A DNA stretch of 64,000 bases, from positions 220,964 to 284,963 of the forward strand of contig NZ_JACXZT010000009.1 of NCBI RefSeq assembly GCF_014779595.1. Direction: 5' to 3'. A model generated the notes under the pieces. The model saw only the letters and a list, made by a program, of their open reading frames with translations. It was not told the DNA's origin and ran no database searches. Origin of the DNA: Halomonas sp. ML-15 (GTDB lineage Bacteria > Pseudomonadota > Gammaproteobacteria > Pseudomonadales > Halomonadaceae). A program made the translations under genes and the position numbers. This document shows, one piece after another, positions 24,561 through 34,312 of this stretch; the stretch's first letter is position 1, and each line of letters opens with the position of its first letter.

Positions 24561-27557
24561 ATGCCCATGGCGCTGCCCGACGATTTCCTGCCCCGCGACG
24601 ACCTGCCCAGGGCGCTGCATACGCGCCTCGGCCAGCTGAGCCAGCGACTCGACGAAGCGCTGAGCCAGGCCGATAACCTGGCCGAGATGCAGCAGCAGGA
24701 GGGTCCCAGCGCCAGCTGGGAAGCGCTCTCGGCGCCGCGCCGCGTCCAGCTGGCGCGGGTGCTGAGCGTCTCCGACTTCGCTGCCGATACCCTGATGCGC
24801 TACCCCGACTGGCTGATGCAGCTCGATGCCGCCGACGAGCTCGACGCACCGCCCAGCGCCGATGCCCAGACCGAGTGGCTGGCTGAACTGCTCCAGGACG
24901 CCAAGGACGAAGCGGCCATGCAGCGTGTGGTCCGGCGCTTTCGTCGGGCGCGCATGCTGGGCATCGTCTGGCGCGACCTGACCCGCCCGCCGGGTATCGA
25001 CATGTGGGCCACGGCGGGCAGCGTCTCTCGCCTCGCCGAGGTCTGTCTGGAGGGCGCCCTGGGGTGGCTCGAGGCACACCACGCCGAGCGCTGGGGGTGG
25101 CCGGCCGAGCGCGACGGCGAACCGCAGCGGCTGGTGGTGCTGGGCATGGGCAAGCTGGGCGCCGGCGAGCTCAACCTGTCGTCGGATATCGATCTGATCT
25201 TCGCCTTTCCCGACAAGGGCACCACCCAGGGCGGCAAGCGCGAGCTCGATCACCAGGAGTACTTCACCAAGCTGGGCCAGAAGCTGATCGGCGCGCTGGA
25301 CGCGGTCACCGCCGACGGCTTCGCCTTTCGCGTCGACATGCGGCTGCGCCCGCTGGGCGACGGCGGCCCGCTGGTCGGCAGCTTCTCATCGCTTGCCAGC
25401 TACTACCAGGACCAGGGCCGCGAGTGGGAGCGCTACGCCATGCTCAAGGCGCGCCCGGTGGCCGGCGACCGCCAGGCCGGCGACGAGCTGCTGGCCAGCC
25501 TGCGGCCCTTTGTCTACCGCCGCTATCTCGACTTCGGCGCCATCGAGTCGCTGCGCGAAATGAAGGACATGATCAATCGCCAGGTGCGGCGCAAGGGCAT
25601 GGACGACAACATCAAGCTCGGCCGCGGCGGCATTCGCGAGGTCGAGTTCGTGGTCCAGGCTTTTCAGCTGATCCGCGGTGGCCGCGACACCGAGCTGCAG
25701 ATCACCTCGCTGCGCCAGGCACTGCACACCCTGCCGGCGCTGGGTCTGTTACCCCAGCCGGTGGTCGATGAGCTGGAGCCCGACTACGCCTTCCTGCGCG
25801 ACCTGGAACACGCTATCCAGGCCCTCGAGGATCGCCAGACCCAGGCACTGCCGGAGGACGACGAGGAGCGCGAGCGGGTTGCCCTGGCGCTGGACCAGCC
25901 CGACTGGCCAGCGCTGATGGCGCGCCTGAACGAGGTGCGCGGGCGCATTCGCGGCCACTTCGACGCGGTGATCGCCGACCCGGAAGATGAGGTGGAAGAG
26001 GCTGCCGACGGCGACGACGAGCCCGATCTGGACGAGTGGCGCGGCCTGTGGCGCGGCATCATGGACGACGATGATATCCAGGCGCTGCTCCGCGGGGCGG
26101 GCTTCGCGGATGCCGCCGCGGCCGCCAAGCGCCTGGCGGCCCTGCGCGAGTCGCGGGCGGTGAAGAGCATGCAGCGTATCGGCTACGAGCGCCTCGATGC
26201 GCTGATGCCGATGCTGCTCGCGGCGATGGCCGACAGCGAGGCCCCGGACCTGGTGCTCGAGCGGGTGCTGCCGCTGCTCGAGGGGGTGCTGAGGCGCACC
26301 GCCTACCTGGCGCTGCTGCGTGAGAACCCCCAGGCCCTGAGCCACCTGATGCGGCTCTGCGCGGCGAGCCCGTGGATCGCCGAGCAGCTCGCCCGCCACC
26401 CGATCCTGCTCGATGAGCTGCTGACCCCGGCGACGCTCTACACCCCGGCCGACAAGCAGCACCTCGCCGACGAGCTGCGCCAGGCGCTGGGGCGTATCCC
26501 GGAAGACGACGAAGAGGCCCAGCTCGAGGCGCTGCGGGTGTTCAAGCACGCCCAGGTGCTGCACGTGGCGGCCTCGGATATCGCCGGTGCCCGCGCGCTG
26601 ATGAAGGTCAGCGACTTCTTGACCTACATCGCCGAGGTGGTCCTCGAGCAGGTGCTGGCGATGGCCTGGAAGCACCTGACCCGCAAGCACGGCCGGCCGC
26701 AGCGCCGCGATGGCGTGCCCGGCGACACCGACTTCATCATCGTCGGCTACGGCAAGCTGGGCGGTATCGAACTCGGCTACGGCTCGGACCTCGACCTGGT
26801 GTTCATCCACGACGCCGCCTCCCAGGGCACCACCGACGGACCGCGGCCGATCGACAACCCGGTATTCTTCACCCGCCTCGGTCAGCGCATCATCCACCTG
26901 CTCACCGCGGTGACCCCGGCTGGTGCGCTCTACGAAGTGGACATGCGGCTGCGGCCCTCTGGTAACGCCGGGCTACTGGTCACGCCGCTGGAGGCCTTCG
27001 CCGACTACCAGCGCCACCAGGCCTGGACCTGGGAGCATCAGGCGCTGGTGCGTGCCCGGGTCGTCGCCGGCGATCGCCATCTTGGCGAGCGCTTCGACGC
27101 CGTTCGCAGCGAGATCCTCGGTGCACGCCGCGACCTCGCCTCGCTGCGCGAAGAGGTGGTCAAGATGCGCCACAAGATGCGCGACCATCTGGGCAGCACC
27201 GCCAGCGCCCGGCAAGCGGGGCGTTTCGACCTCAAGCAGGACGCCGGAGGCATGGTCGATATCGAGTTCCTGTGCCAGTTCGCGGTGCTGGCGATGAGCG
27301 CCGATACTCGCGAGCTGCTGCGCTGGAGCGACAATATGCGCCTGCTCGAGACCCTCGAGGCCTGCCAGCGGCTGCCCGCCGAAGAGGCCCAGGGGCTGCG
27401 CGACGCCTACCTGGCCTACCGCCACGCCACCCACCGCGCTGCGCTGACCAAGGGCGAGCGGATGGTCGCGGCTGATGAAGTGGCGGCGCACCGCGAGCTG
27501 GTGTGTCGGGTCTGGCAGCGCTGGATGGGCGAGGCTGAAGACGACGCGTCCGCTTAA
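24561..27557 (+). CDS. glnE: Bifunctional glutamine synthetase adenylyltransferase/deadenylase
   Basis: A 998-residue enzyme that adds AMP to glutamine synthetase when nitrogen is plentiful and removes it when nitrogen is scarce, under PII control. Two nucleotidyltransferase modules are visible: GMGKLGAGELNLSSDIDLIFAF near 196-217 (deadenylase half) and GYGKLGGIELGYGSDLDLVFIH near 730-751 (adenylylase half), each followed by a helical GlnD/PII-linked domain. An acidic linker (EEAADGDDEPDLDEW) separates the halves. The start may be the ATG at 24561 or at 24567; the GAAGAG before 24561 is better spaced for the latter. Confidence 0.97.
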   Translation: MPMALPDDFLPRDDLPRALHTRLGQLSQRLDEALSQADNLAEMQQQEGPSASWEALSAPRRVQLARVLSVSDFAADTLMRYPDWLMQLDAADELDAPPSADAQTEWLAELLQDAKDEAAMQRVVRRFRRARMLGIVWRDLTRPPGIDMWATAGSVSRLAEVCLEGALGWLEAHHAERWGWPAERDGEPQRLVVLGMGKLGAGELNLSSDIDLIFAFPDKGTTQGGKRELDHQEYFTKLGQKLIGALDAVTADGFAFRVDMRLRPLGDGGPLVGSFSSLASYYQDQGREWERYAMLKARPVAGDRQAGDELLASLRPFVYRRYLDFGAIESLREMKDMINRQVRRKGMDDNIKLGRGGIREVEFVVQAFQLIRGGRDTELQITSLRQALHTLPALGLLPQPVVDELEPDYAFLRDLEHAIQALEDRQTQALPEDDEERERVALALDQPDWPALMARLNEVRGRIRGHFDAVIADPEDEVEEAADGDDEPDLDEWRGLWRGIMDDDDIQALLRGAGFADAAAAAKRLAALRESRAVKSMQRIGYERLDALMPMLLAAMADSEAPDLVLERVLPLLEGVLRRTAYLALLRENPQALSHLMRLCAASPWIAEQLARHPILLDELLTPATLYTPADKQHLADELRQALGRIPEDDEEAQLEALRVFKHAQVLHVAASDIAGARALMKVSDFLTYIAEVVLEQVLAMAWKHLTRKHGRPQRRDGVPGDTDFIIVGYGKLGGIELGYGSDLDLVFIHDAASQGTTDGPRPIDNPVFFTRLGQRIIHLLTAVTPAGALYEVDMRLRPSGNAGLLVTPLEAFADYQRHQAWTWEHQALVRARVVAGDRHLGERFDAVRSEILGARRDLASLREEVVKMRHKMRDHLGSTASARQAGRFDLKQDAGGMVDIEFLCQFAVLAMSADTRELLRWSDNMRLLETLEACQRLPAEEAQGLRDAYLAYRHATHRAALTKGERMVAADEVAAHRELVCRVWQRWMGEAEDDASA

Positions 27558-28222
27558 GGCGACAGCCGTGCCATCGCCGCCTCCAGGCCGTGCAGGTCGG
27601 GGGTGGTGACCACCTCATCGGGGAAGGGCGAGGCGCTCGGGTCGGCGCAGACACCCACGAAGCGGGTGCCGTTGCCGCGGGCGGTACGGTAGTCGTTGTA
27701 GGAGTCGCCGATCATCACCGTATGCACGGCCGGGTGGCGGTAGCGCTCCAGCAGGTTGCGCATGCCGGTGACCTTGTCCGGGGGCGCGCCGATCACCGCC
27801 TCGAAATAACGTGCCAGGTCGCGCTGCTCGACGATCTCGCGCAGCTCATGGCCGGGGGTTGCCGAGAGCAGATAGAGCGGCAGTCGGCCCTGCCAGCGGC
27901 TCAGGAAGTCGAGCGCCCCGGGGATCGCCGGCGCGGCGCGGATGCGCTCGGCGACCACCGACTTGAAGCGGGCGCAGAGGGCGTCGATATCGGCCGCACC
28001 CACGTCGCGGCCGAGGATATGCGACTCGATATGGCGGAACTTGACCTCCCGCGGCTGGCCGCCGCGGCGGCCCAGGTAGGCGTGGATCGCCTCTCGCTGG
28101 TGAGCGGGATAGTCGTCGTACAGTGCGGCGAAGGCCTCGCGCTTGAGGCTCGCCGAGTCGAGGATCACCCCGTCGAAGTCGAACACCAGCGCCGCGCGCG
28201 GGTGGGTCAAGAGCGCAACCAT
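27554..28222 (-). CDS. HAD superfamily hydrolase (phosphoglycolate phosphatase-like)
   Basis: A 222-residue phosphatase. Motif I is VFDFDGVILDS (nucleophile D in DFDGV), motif II is LLSATPG, and the motif III/IV region is PPDKVTGMRNLL then MIGDSYNDYRTA. The cap domain lies between about residues 25 and 90. Such enzymes dephosphorylate small phosphorylated metabolites. The substrate is unknown. It converges on glnE and their stop codons overlap by four bases (TTAA). The upstream tctA stop is 12 bases away, so this gene may be the last of the tctCBA transcript. Confidence 0.88.
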   Translation of the reverse strand: MVALLTHPRAALVFDFDGVILDSASLKREAFAALYDDYPAHQREAIHAYLGRRGGQPREVKFRHIESHILGRDVGAADIDALCARFKSVVAERIRAAPAIPGALDFLSRWQGRLPLYLLSATPGHELREIVEQRDLARYFEAVIGAPPDKVTGMRNLLERYRHPAVHTVMIGDSYNDYRTARGNGTRFVGVCADPSASPFPDEVVTTPDLHGLEAAMARLSP

Positions 28223-28233
28223 GGGCGTGCCGC

Positions 28234-29736
28234 TCAGCGCCGTGACAGGCGCGTCATCAGCCAGCGCTTGGCCGGCGTATTGCCCAGCAGCACCAGCGCG
28301 ATCACGCTGGTCAGCACCAGCGACAGCGGGTTGGCCACCAGTGCCAGCAGGAACTCACCGACGCTGTCACCCACCGACGACATCGCCTGGCGGTAGGTCT
28401 CGTCGAGCAGCGGGCCGAGAATCACCCCAAGAATGATCGGCCCCATCTGGAAGCCGAACACCTTGAGGAAGTAGCCGAGGATGCCGAAGCCGAGCATCCA
28501 GTAGACCTCCACCATATTGCTGTTGATTGAGTAGGTGCCGACCACGCACAGCACCAGGATCAGCGGGATCAGTATCGCCTTGGGCAGTTCGACGATCTTC
28601 GAGAACAGCTTGATGCCGGTGAGGCCGAAGACCAGCAGGAAAATATTGGCCAGCGCCAGGTTACCCACCGTGAACCAGAAGATGTGCGGCGTTTCGACCA
28701 TCAGCATCGGCCCGGGATTGAGGCCGTGGATCACCAGCGCACCGATGATCACCGCGGTCACCGCGTCGCCGGGCATGCCCAGGGTCAGCATCGGCACATA
28801 GGCACCGCCCACTGCGGCGTTATTGGCGGTCTCCGGTGCCACCAGCCCCTCATAGGCACCCTCGCCGAACGGCCGCGAGGGGTTCTTGACGGTGCGCTTG
28901 GCGTGGTCGTAGGCGAACAGCGAGGCGATATCGCCGCCGGTGCCGGGCAGGGCACCGACGACGACCCCGATCACCGAGGTGCGCAGCGATAGCGGCAGGT
29001 ACTTAACCACCATATTGAAGGAGGGCACGATCTTGTCGACCTTCTGCTTCACCGGCACCGTATTGAGGTGGTGCAGCTGATAGAAGGCCTCGGCGACCCC
29101 GAACAGACCGATCATCACCACCACATAGTGGATGCCGCCCATCAGGTTCATATTGCCCATGGTGAAGCGGCCCTGGGCGGTGACCGGGTCCATGCCGACC
29201 AGGCCGATGACCCCGCCCAGGGCCACGGCGAAGATCCCCCGCGCCAACGACTTGCCGGACAGCGTACTGACCAGCAGCAGGCCGAGCACGGCGATCAGGA
29301 AGTAGTCGCGGGGAGCGAAGCGCAGCGCCAGGTCGGAGAGCATCGGCGCGGTAGCGGCGAGGATCGCCACGCCGACGAAACCGCCGATCACCGACATCAC
29401 GGTACTCAGGCCGATGGCGCGCCCGGCTTCGCCGCGCTGGGCCAGCGGATAGCCGTCGAAGGCGGTGGTCAGGGCCGCCGGCGAGCCGGGGATATTGAGC
29501 AGGATAGCGGTACGCGAACCGCCGTAGACCCCGCCCACATAGATCCCCACCATCAGCGCCAGGGCGTTGTTGATATCCCAGGAGAAGGTGAAGGAGATCA
29601 GGATCGAGACCGCCATGGTCACCGACAGCCCGGGAATGGCACCCACATAGATGCCGGCCAGGGTGCCGAGGGCGGTAAGGGCCAATAGCTGGGGATCGAG
29701 CCAGGCCATCAGCAGGTAAGAGAAGGTATCACTCAT
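28234..29736 (-). CDS. tctA: Tripartite tricarboxylate transporter, large permease TctA
   Basis: A 500-residue membrane protein with about eleven to twelve helices. The family signature GAIPGLSVTMAVSILISFTF is near residues 32-51, and GALPGTGGDIASLFAY near 252-267 is its repeat. It is the large channel subunit of a three-part, ion-driven importer with TctB and the binding protein TctC. The neighbouring quinate/shikimate genes and shared operator suggest an aromatic-precursor acid as substrate. Confidence 0.93.
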   Translation of the reverse strand: MSDTFSYLLMAWLDPQLLALTALGTLAGIYVGAIPGLSVTMAVSILISFTFSWDINNALALMVGIYVGGVYGGSRTAILLNIPGSPAALTTAFDGYPLAQRGEAGRAIGLSTVMSVIGGFVGVAILAATAPMLSDLALRFAPRDYFLIAVLGLLLVSTLSGKSLARGIFAVALGGVIGLVGMDPVTAQGRFTMGNMNLMGGIHYVVVMIGLFGVAEAFYQLHHLNTVPVKQKVDKIVPSFNMVVKYLPLSLRTSVIGVVVGALPGTGGDIASLFAYDHAKRTVKNPSRPFGEGAYEGLVAPETANNAAVGGAYVPMLTLGMPGDAVTAVIIGALVIHGLNPGPMLMVETPHIFWFTVGNLALANIFLLVFGLTGIKLFSKIVELPKAILIPLILVLCVVGTYSINSNMVEVYWMLGFGILGYFLKVFGFQMGPIILGVILGPLLDETYRQAMSSVGDSVGEFLLALVANPLSLVLTSVIALVLLGNTPAKRWLMTRLSRR

Positions 29737-29773
29737 GCGATGCCTCGTTGAGTCAGGGAAGCCGGGCCGCCAC

Positions 29774-30247
29774 TCATGGCAGGTAGACGCGGAACACCAC
29801 GGTGAAAAGGACGTAGATCACGGCGATCGCACCCGCTGTGGTGAGCAGGGTGCTGATCGGCTTGCCGCGGCGCAGAAAGAGCATCGCCAGCATCAGGAAG
29901 ATAAAGGTGCTGAGGAAGAAACTGGCCGGCTCGATGGCAATCAAATAGGCCACCGCCAGCGCCGAGAACACCAGAACGTTAAGCGGGAAGTGCTGGCGCA
30001 GGAAGGCCTTGAGCTCGTCCAGCGCGCCCTCGGTATCGGGCTTCTGCTTGCGGCGGTGGCCGGCCAGCACGGCGATCGAGGAGGCGATCAGGATCAGCGA
30101 CAGGCCGATCGGGAAAGCCCCGGCCGAATTGATCGAGGAGAAACCGGTGATCTGGTAGGCGTGGTAGAAGACGGCGCCGCTGAACAGCAGCAGCAGCCAG
30201 TCGAAGACGCGTTCGCCGACCTGCAGCTTGTCGGGCTTATTATCCAT
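29774..30247 (-). CDS. tctB: Tripartite tricarboxylate transporter, small permease TctB
   Basis: A 157-residue protein with four hydrophobic segments, the usual topology of the TctB small subunit. A short soluble N-terminus (DKLQVGERVFDWLLLLFSGAVFYHAYQ) leads into the first helix. It lies between tctC and tctA in the standard tctCBA order. A strong stem-loop separates it from tctC. Confidence 0.88.
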   Translation of the reverse strand: MDNKPDKLQVGERVFDWLLLLFSGAVFYHAYQITGFSSINSAGAFPIGLSLILIASSIAVLAGHRRKQKPDTEGALDELKAFLRQHFPLNVLVFSALAVAYLIAIEPASFFLSTFIFLMLAMLFLRRGKPISTLLTTAGAIAVIYVLFTVVFRVYLP

Positions 30248-30260
30248 GCGAGACTCCGAC

Positions 30261-30289
30261 GGGCCGGCGCAGCCATGCTGCGTCGGCCC
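30261..30289 (-). promoter_or_regulatory. Intercistronic stem-loop between tctC and tctB
   Basis: GGGCCGGCGCAG (30261-30272) pairs with CTGCGTCGGCCC (30278-30289), with one G-U and a CCATG loop. There is no U-run on the transcribed strand. It probably stabilises tctC mRNA or reduces read-through into tctBA. Confidence 0.6.
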
Positions 30290-30310
30290 GGGTTACGGCG
30301 TAATGGGCGG

Positions 30311-31318
30311 TTACGGGCGCGGGATACCGAGCTCCTCGGGGGAGACGTCGATGGTTTCCGCTTCCGCGTCGTACATTGACCAGGCGGTCACCGATTGCCA
30401 GTTGTCGAGGTACTCCTGAGCCTCGTCGCCGGACAGGTTCAGCGACGCGCCACCGAAGTCCTCGAGGAACTGCTGGAACTCGTCCGAGGCCACGGCGTTG
30501 TAGTAGGCATCCTCGAGTACCGCCTTGACGTCATCCGGGGTGTCCTGATGGACGAACACGCCCCAGAACGGGCCCCACGGCAGAAACGCCTCGATATCCG
30601 GCAGCGCCTCGGTGATCGGCGGCACGCCGGGCAGCTCCTCGAGCTCCTCGTCGGAGAGCACCGCCAGGCCCTTGAGGCGTCCGCCGCGGATCTGCTCGGC
30701 CACCGCCGACAGGCTCAGCGGCATGAAGTCGATATGTTCGCCGAGCAATGCGGTGACGCCGGGGCCATCGCCGCCGAAGGTGACATCGCGGATATCGAGC
30801 TCGTCCACGGCGTTGATCATGGCGTGGACGGTGCTCGGCAGGCCGCCGGCGCCGGTACCGCCCATGCGCAGCTCGCCGGGATTCTCCTTGGCGTACTCGA
30901 GCAGCTCGCCGAAGTCCTCGAAGGGGCTGTCGGGATGGGTGGCGATCACCACCAGCCCCTGGCCGATGATGTTGACGGTGTGCATGTCGTCATAGGTGAA
31001 GTCGGCCAGGCCCATCAGCGGGTAGAGCTGCGGGTTCTCGGCACCGAACAGCAGGTTGTAGCCGTCGGAGCGCTGGTTCATGACGTGATTCATGCCGATC
31101 ACACCGGTACCGCCGGCGCGGTTGGTCAGCACGATGGTGGTGCCGAGCTCTTCCTCGACGTGGGGCGTGAGGCTGCGAACCACGTTGTCGGTGGCGCCGC
31201 CGGCGCCCCACTGGATGGTGCCCTGGATATTGCGCGTAGGGTAGTCGGCCAGGGCGCTGCCAGCCACGCTCAGAGAGGTGATGGCGATGGCCAGGCTGGA
31301 GAGAGTGGGCTTGAGCAT
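30311..31318 (-). CDS. tctC: Tripartite tricarboxylate transporter binding protein TctC
   Basis: A 335-residue periplasmic binding protein of the TctC/Bug family. The signal peptide ends at about GSALADYPTR. The mature N-terminus has IQGTIQWGAGGATDNVVRSL and NRAGGTGVIGMNHV, the loops that hold carboxylated ligands in this family. It captures the substrate for TctAB. GGAGGACATC precedes the ATG. It is divergent from quiC, with the two-box operator 50-80 bases upstream of its start. Confidence 0.92.
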   Translation of the reverse strand: MLKPTLSSLAIAITSLSVAGSALADYPTRNIQGTIQWGAGGATDNVVRSLTPHVEEELGTTIVLTNRAGGTGVIGMNHVMNQRSDGYNLLFGAENPQLYPLMGLADFTYDDMHTVNIIGQGLVVIATHPDSPFEDFGELLEYAKENPGELRMGGTGAGGLPSTVHAMINAVDELDIRDVTFGGDGPGVTALLGEHIDFMPLSLSAVAEQIRGGRLKGLAVLSDEELEELPGVPPITEALPDIEAFLPWGPFWGVFVHQDTPDDVKAVLEDAYYNAVASDEFQQFLEDFGGASLNLSGDEAQEYLDNWQSVTAWSMYDAEAETIDVSPEELGIPRP

Positions 31319-31366
31319 GATGTCCTCCGGGTGCGTCTGATTGTTGTGTTAGTGCGTTGTCGGGTT

Positions 31367-31400
31367 GTTCGGTTGTCGAACTTGCGTGCTAATAGCGAAC
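31367..31400. promoter_or_regulatory. Two-box PcaR-like operator upstream of tctC and quiC
   Basis: Box 1 is GTTCGGTTGTCGAAC (31367-31381), a GTTCG-N5-CGAAC palindrome. Box 2 is GTGCTAATAGCGAAC (31386-31400), whose reverse complement GTTCGCTATTAGCAC is the same motif. They are separated by 4 bp, as in three other promoters of this window. Confidence 0.65.
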
Positions 31401-31581
31401 AAACTAGAATTCCTTTCCAGAACTGTCAATGCATGATCAAGGCGATACGACCAAGGTCTTAGGCGTTGGCGGCGCATCTGGCGACCACGCCGCGCGTCAC
31501 ATCGCCATGCCAAGAGTGCCATATAAACAAATGCCGCTGGGGCGGGGCAGGGCTCCCACCACCCGCGGTTCGGAGGACACC

Positions 31582-33426
31582 ATGCGCGCCATTGCCACCG
31601 TCTGCTTGAGCGGCGATCTGAGGTCCAAGCTGGAAGCCATTGCCCGCGCCGGCTTCGAGGGAGTGGAGATCTTCGAGAACGACCTGCTCTCCTTCGACGG
31701 CTCCCCCGCCGAGCTTCGCGAGCTGTGCGCCTCGCTGGGGCTGGCGATCATTGCCTTCCAGCCGTTTCGGGACTTCGAGGCCATGCCCGAGCCACAGCGC
31801 AGCCGCAACATGCAGCGCGCCGAGCGCAAGTTCGACCTGATGCAGGAGCTCGGCACCGACTTCCTGCTGGTCTGCAGCAATGTCTCGCCGCAGTGCCAGG
31901 ACGACCTCGATCAGGCCGCCGCCGACCTGCGCGAACTGGCCGAGCGCGCCGCCAAGCGCGGCATTCGCATCGGCTTCGAGGCGCTGGCCTGGGGGCGTCA
32001 TATCTCCGACTATCGCGACGCCTGGGAAGTGGTGCGGCGCGCCGATCACCCGGCGCTGGGCATCGTGCTCGACAGCTTTCATATTCTCTCCCGCGGCCAC
32101 GACCTCGCGGCCATTGCCCGCATTCCCCGCGACAAGATCTTCTTCGTGCAGGTCGCCGATGCGCCACAGCTGGACATGGACGTGCTGCAGTGGAGCCGTC
32201 ACTTTCGCTGCTTCCCCGGCCAGGGGCGTCTGCCGCTGCGCGACTTCATGGTCGCGCTGGCCAAGACCGGCTATGCCGGCCCGCTGTCGCTGGAGATCTT
32301 CAATGACGCCTTTCGTGCCGGGCCCACCGAGGCTACCGCCCGCGACGGCCTGCGCTCGCTGATCCTGCTCGAGAACCTGGTCGAGGACGGCCCCTGGGCG
32401 AATCGCATCCCGCCAGCGCCGCAGTATAACGGCATTCATTTCATCGAGTTCACTCTCGACGAGGAGAGCGCCGCGCCGCTTGGCGAGTTTATCGATGCGC
32501 TGGGCTTTCGCCACGTGGGGCGCCACCGCTCCAAGAACGTTGAGCTCTGGAAGCAGGGCGACATGCATCTGGTACTCAACTTCGAGACCGACAGCTTCGC
32601 CCACACCTTCCGCCTGCTCCACGGCACCGCGGTGTGTGCGGTGGGCTTTCGCGTCGACGATGTGGAGAAGGCGCTGGCGCGAGCCAAGGCCTTCAAGGCC
32701 CAGACCTTCCGTAGCCAGGTCAGTGAAGGTGAAATGGAGATACCCGCGTTGCGCGGTATAGAAGGCAGCCTGATCTATCTGGTCGATGACGAGACGGCTG
32801 GCGACCTGCAGTGGCGCACCGATTTCGAGCTGTTCGATCAGAATAGCCGCGATGAGGCCGGGCTGACCCGAGTCGACCACCTCTCCTATGTGCTGCCGGC
32901 CACCCAACTGCTCGGCTGGCAGCTGTTCTACCGCACCGTGTTCGGCTTCGATGCCGAGACCGAGCACGAGATCGTCGACCCGCGCGGACTGATGGTCAGC
33001 CAGGCGGTGACCAGCCCTGAGGGCTCGATTCGCATCCCGCTGACCGTCTCCCAGGCCAGCGACACCCTGCCGGGCCGTTTTCTGAGCCAGTACCAGGGTG
33101 GCGTGCAGCAGATCGCCTTCGCCAGCCGCGATATCTTCGCCAGCGTCGATGCGCTCAAGGCGCGGGGCCTGCCGCTGCTGCGCATCCCGCAGAACTACTA
33201 CGACGACCTCGAGGCCCGCTACGACCTCGATGGCGAGCTGCTCGAGGCGATGCGCTCGCGCAACATCCTCTACGATCGCAGCGACGAAGGGGAGTTCTTG
33301 CACGCCTACACCGAGACCTTCTCGGGGCGCTTCTTCTTCGAAATCGTCGAGCGCCGCGGCGGCTATCACCAGTTCGGTGCCGCCAATGCCGGCATCCGAC
33401 TTGCCGCCCAATCTGCCCAACGTTAG
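31582..33426 (+). CDS. quiC: 3-dehydroshikimate dehydratase, QuiC type with HPPD-like C-terminus
   Basis: A 614-residue protein. Residues 1-280 are a TIM-barrel of the sugar phosphate isomerase/epimerase type (GFEGVEIFENDLLSF, IGFEALAWG, VLDSFHI). Residues about 290-614 resemble 4-hydroxyphenylpyruvate dioxygenase, with VDHLSYVLP and a C-terminal FFFEIVERRGGY. This two-domain form is that of QuiC/QsuB-like enzymes that dehydrate 3-dehydroshikimate to protocatechuate. The start at 31582 has GGAGGACACC in front. It is followed 22 bases later by the dehydrogenase and then aroQ. Confidence 0.9.
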   Translation: MRAIATVCLSGDLRSKLEAIARAGFEGVEIFENDLLSFDGSPAELRELCASLGLAIIAFQPFRDFEAMPEPQRSRNMQRAERKFDLMQELGTDFLLVCSNVSPQCQDDLDQAAADLRELAERAAKRGIRIGFEALAWGRHISDYRDAWEVVRRADHPALGIVLDSFHILSRGHDLAAIARIPRDKIFFVQVADAPQLDMDVLQWSRHFRCFPGQGRLPLRDFMVALAKTGYAGPLSLEIFNDAFRAGPTEATARDGLRSLILLENLVEDGPWANRIPPAPQYNGIHFIEFTLDEESAAPLGEFIDALGFRHVGRHRSKNVELWKQGDMHLVLNFETDSFAHTFRLLHGTAVCAVGFRVDDVEKALARAKAFKAQTFRSQVSEGEMEIPALRGIEGSLIYLVDDETAGDLQWRTDFELFDQNSRDEAGLTRVDHLSYVLPATQLLGWQLFYRTVFGFDAETEHEIVDPRGLMVSQAVTSPEGSIRIPLTVSQASDTLPGRFLSQYQGGVQQIAFASRDIFASVDALKARGLPLLRIPQNYYDDLEARYDLDGELLEAMRSRNILYDRSDEGEFLHAYTETFSGRFFFEIVERRGGYHQFGAANAGIRLAAQSAQR

Positions 33427-33448
33427 TGGTGCAATCAGGAGATTAGCT

Positions 33449-34312
33449 ATGAAACTGGGTCTGATCGGCAAGGCCATCATGAACTCCAGCTCGCCGGACC
33501 TGCACGTGCGGCTCGGCCAACTGACCGGGATCCCCGCCAGCTACGATCTGTTCGACGCCAACGAGCAGCCCATCGACTCGCTGAGCAGCCAGGTCGACAA
33601 GGTACGCGCCGCCGGCTATCGCGGCGTCAACGTGACCTTCCCCTGGAAGGAGGAGGCGGTGCGCCTGGCCACCCAGGCCAGCGAAGGGGCGCGAATGGTT
33701 GGCGCGGCCAATACGCTGGTCTTCGCCGGTGACGAGATCGTCGCCGAGAACACCGACTTCACCGGCTTTATCAGCGGCTATCGTGCCACCCTGGGCGAGC
33801 GCCCGCCGGGGCGGGTGCTGCTGCTGGGGACCGGCGGGGTGGGCAAGGCGGCCGCCTTCGGCTTGGGCAAGCTCGGCGCCGAGGAGGTGGTCCTGATGGA
33901 CCTCGACGACAGCAAGTCGCGCCAGCTGGCCGATGAGCTCGCCGCCCAGGGCTTCAACGCCTCGACCATCCGCCGCGACCAGATCGCCGCCACCGTGCCG
34001 CGCTGCGACGGGTTGGTCAACTGCACGCCCATCGGCCATGAGAAGAGCCCCGGCTGCCCGCTGCCCAAGGAGCTGGTGGCGGCGCACCACTGGATCTTCG
34101 ATGCCGTCTACGTGCCGGCGGTCACCGAATTCGTGGCCGCGGCCCAGGCCGCCGGCGCCAGCGTGATGAGCGGCGTCAGCCTGTTCGTGTTCCAGGGCGT
34201 CGACGCCTTCAAGCTGTTCTGCGAGGATGAAGCCAAGCGCGCCGCCGCCGAAGAACAGGCTGCGACCCTCTTCGCTCACTACCGGCGTGAACTGCTCAAG
34301 GAGATCGACTGA
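33449..34312 (+). CDS. Shikimate/quinate dehydrogenase
   Basis: A 287-residue NAD(P)-dependent enzyme. The substrate site shows [16 protein letters not shown] with the catalytic Lys, and NTDFTGF. The cofactor loop is [13 protein letters not shown]. It interconverts shikimate with 3-dehydroshikimate, and/or quinate with 3-dehydroquinate. Within a quiC-aroQ operon it should run in the catabolic direction; the housekeeping AroE would be elsewhere. The cofactor loop is followed by LMDLDDSKS, an acidic residue at the strand end that favours NAD over NADP. The ATG at 33449 follows CAGGAG. Confidence 0.88.
   Translation: MKLGLIGKAIMNSSSPDLHVRLGQLTGIPASYDLFDANEQPIDSLSSQVDKVRAAGYRGVNVTFPWKEEAVRLATQASEGARMVGAANTLVFAGDEIVAENTDFTGFISGYRATLGERPPGRVLLLGTGGVGKAAAFGLGKLGAEEVVLMDLDDSKSRQLADELAAQGFNASTIRRDQIAATVPRCDGLVNCTPIGHEKSPGCPLPKELVAAHHWIFDAVYVPAVTEFVAAAQAAGASVMSGVSLFVFQGVDAFKLFCEDEAKRAAAEEQAATLFAHYRRELLKEID

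Noticed and set aside
31459..33480. A 673-codon minus-strand open frame opposite quiC
   Set aside because: Antisense shadow of quiC with no recognisable domain.
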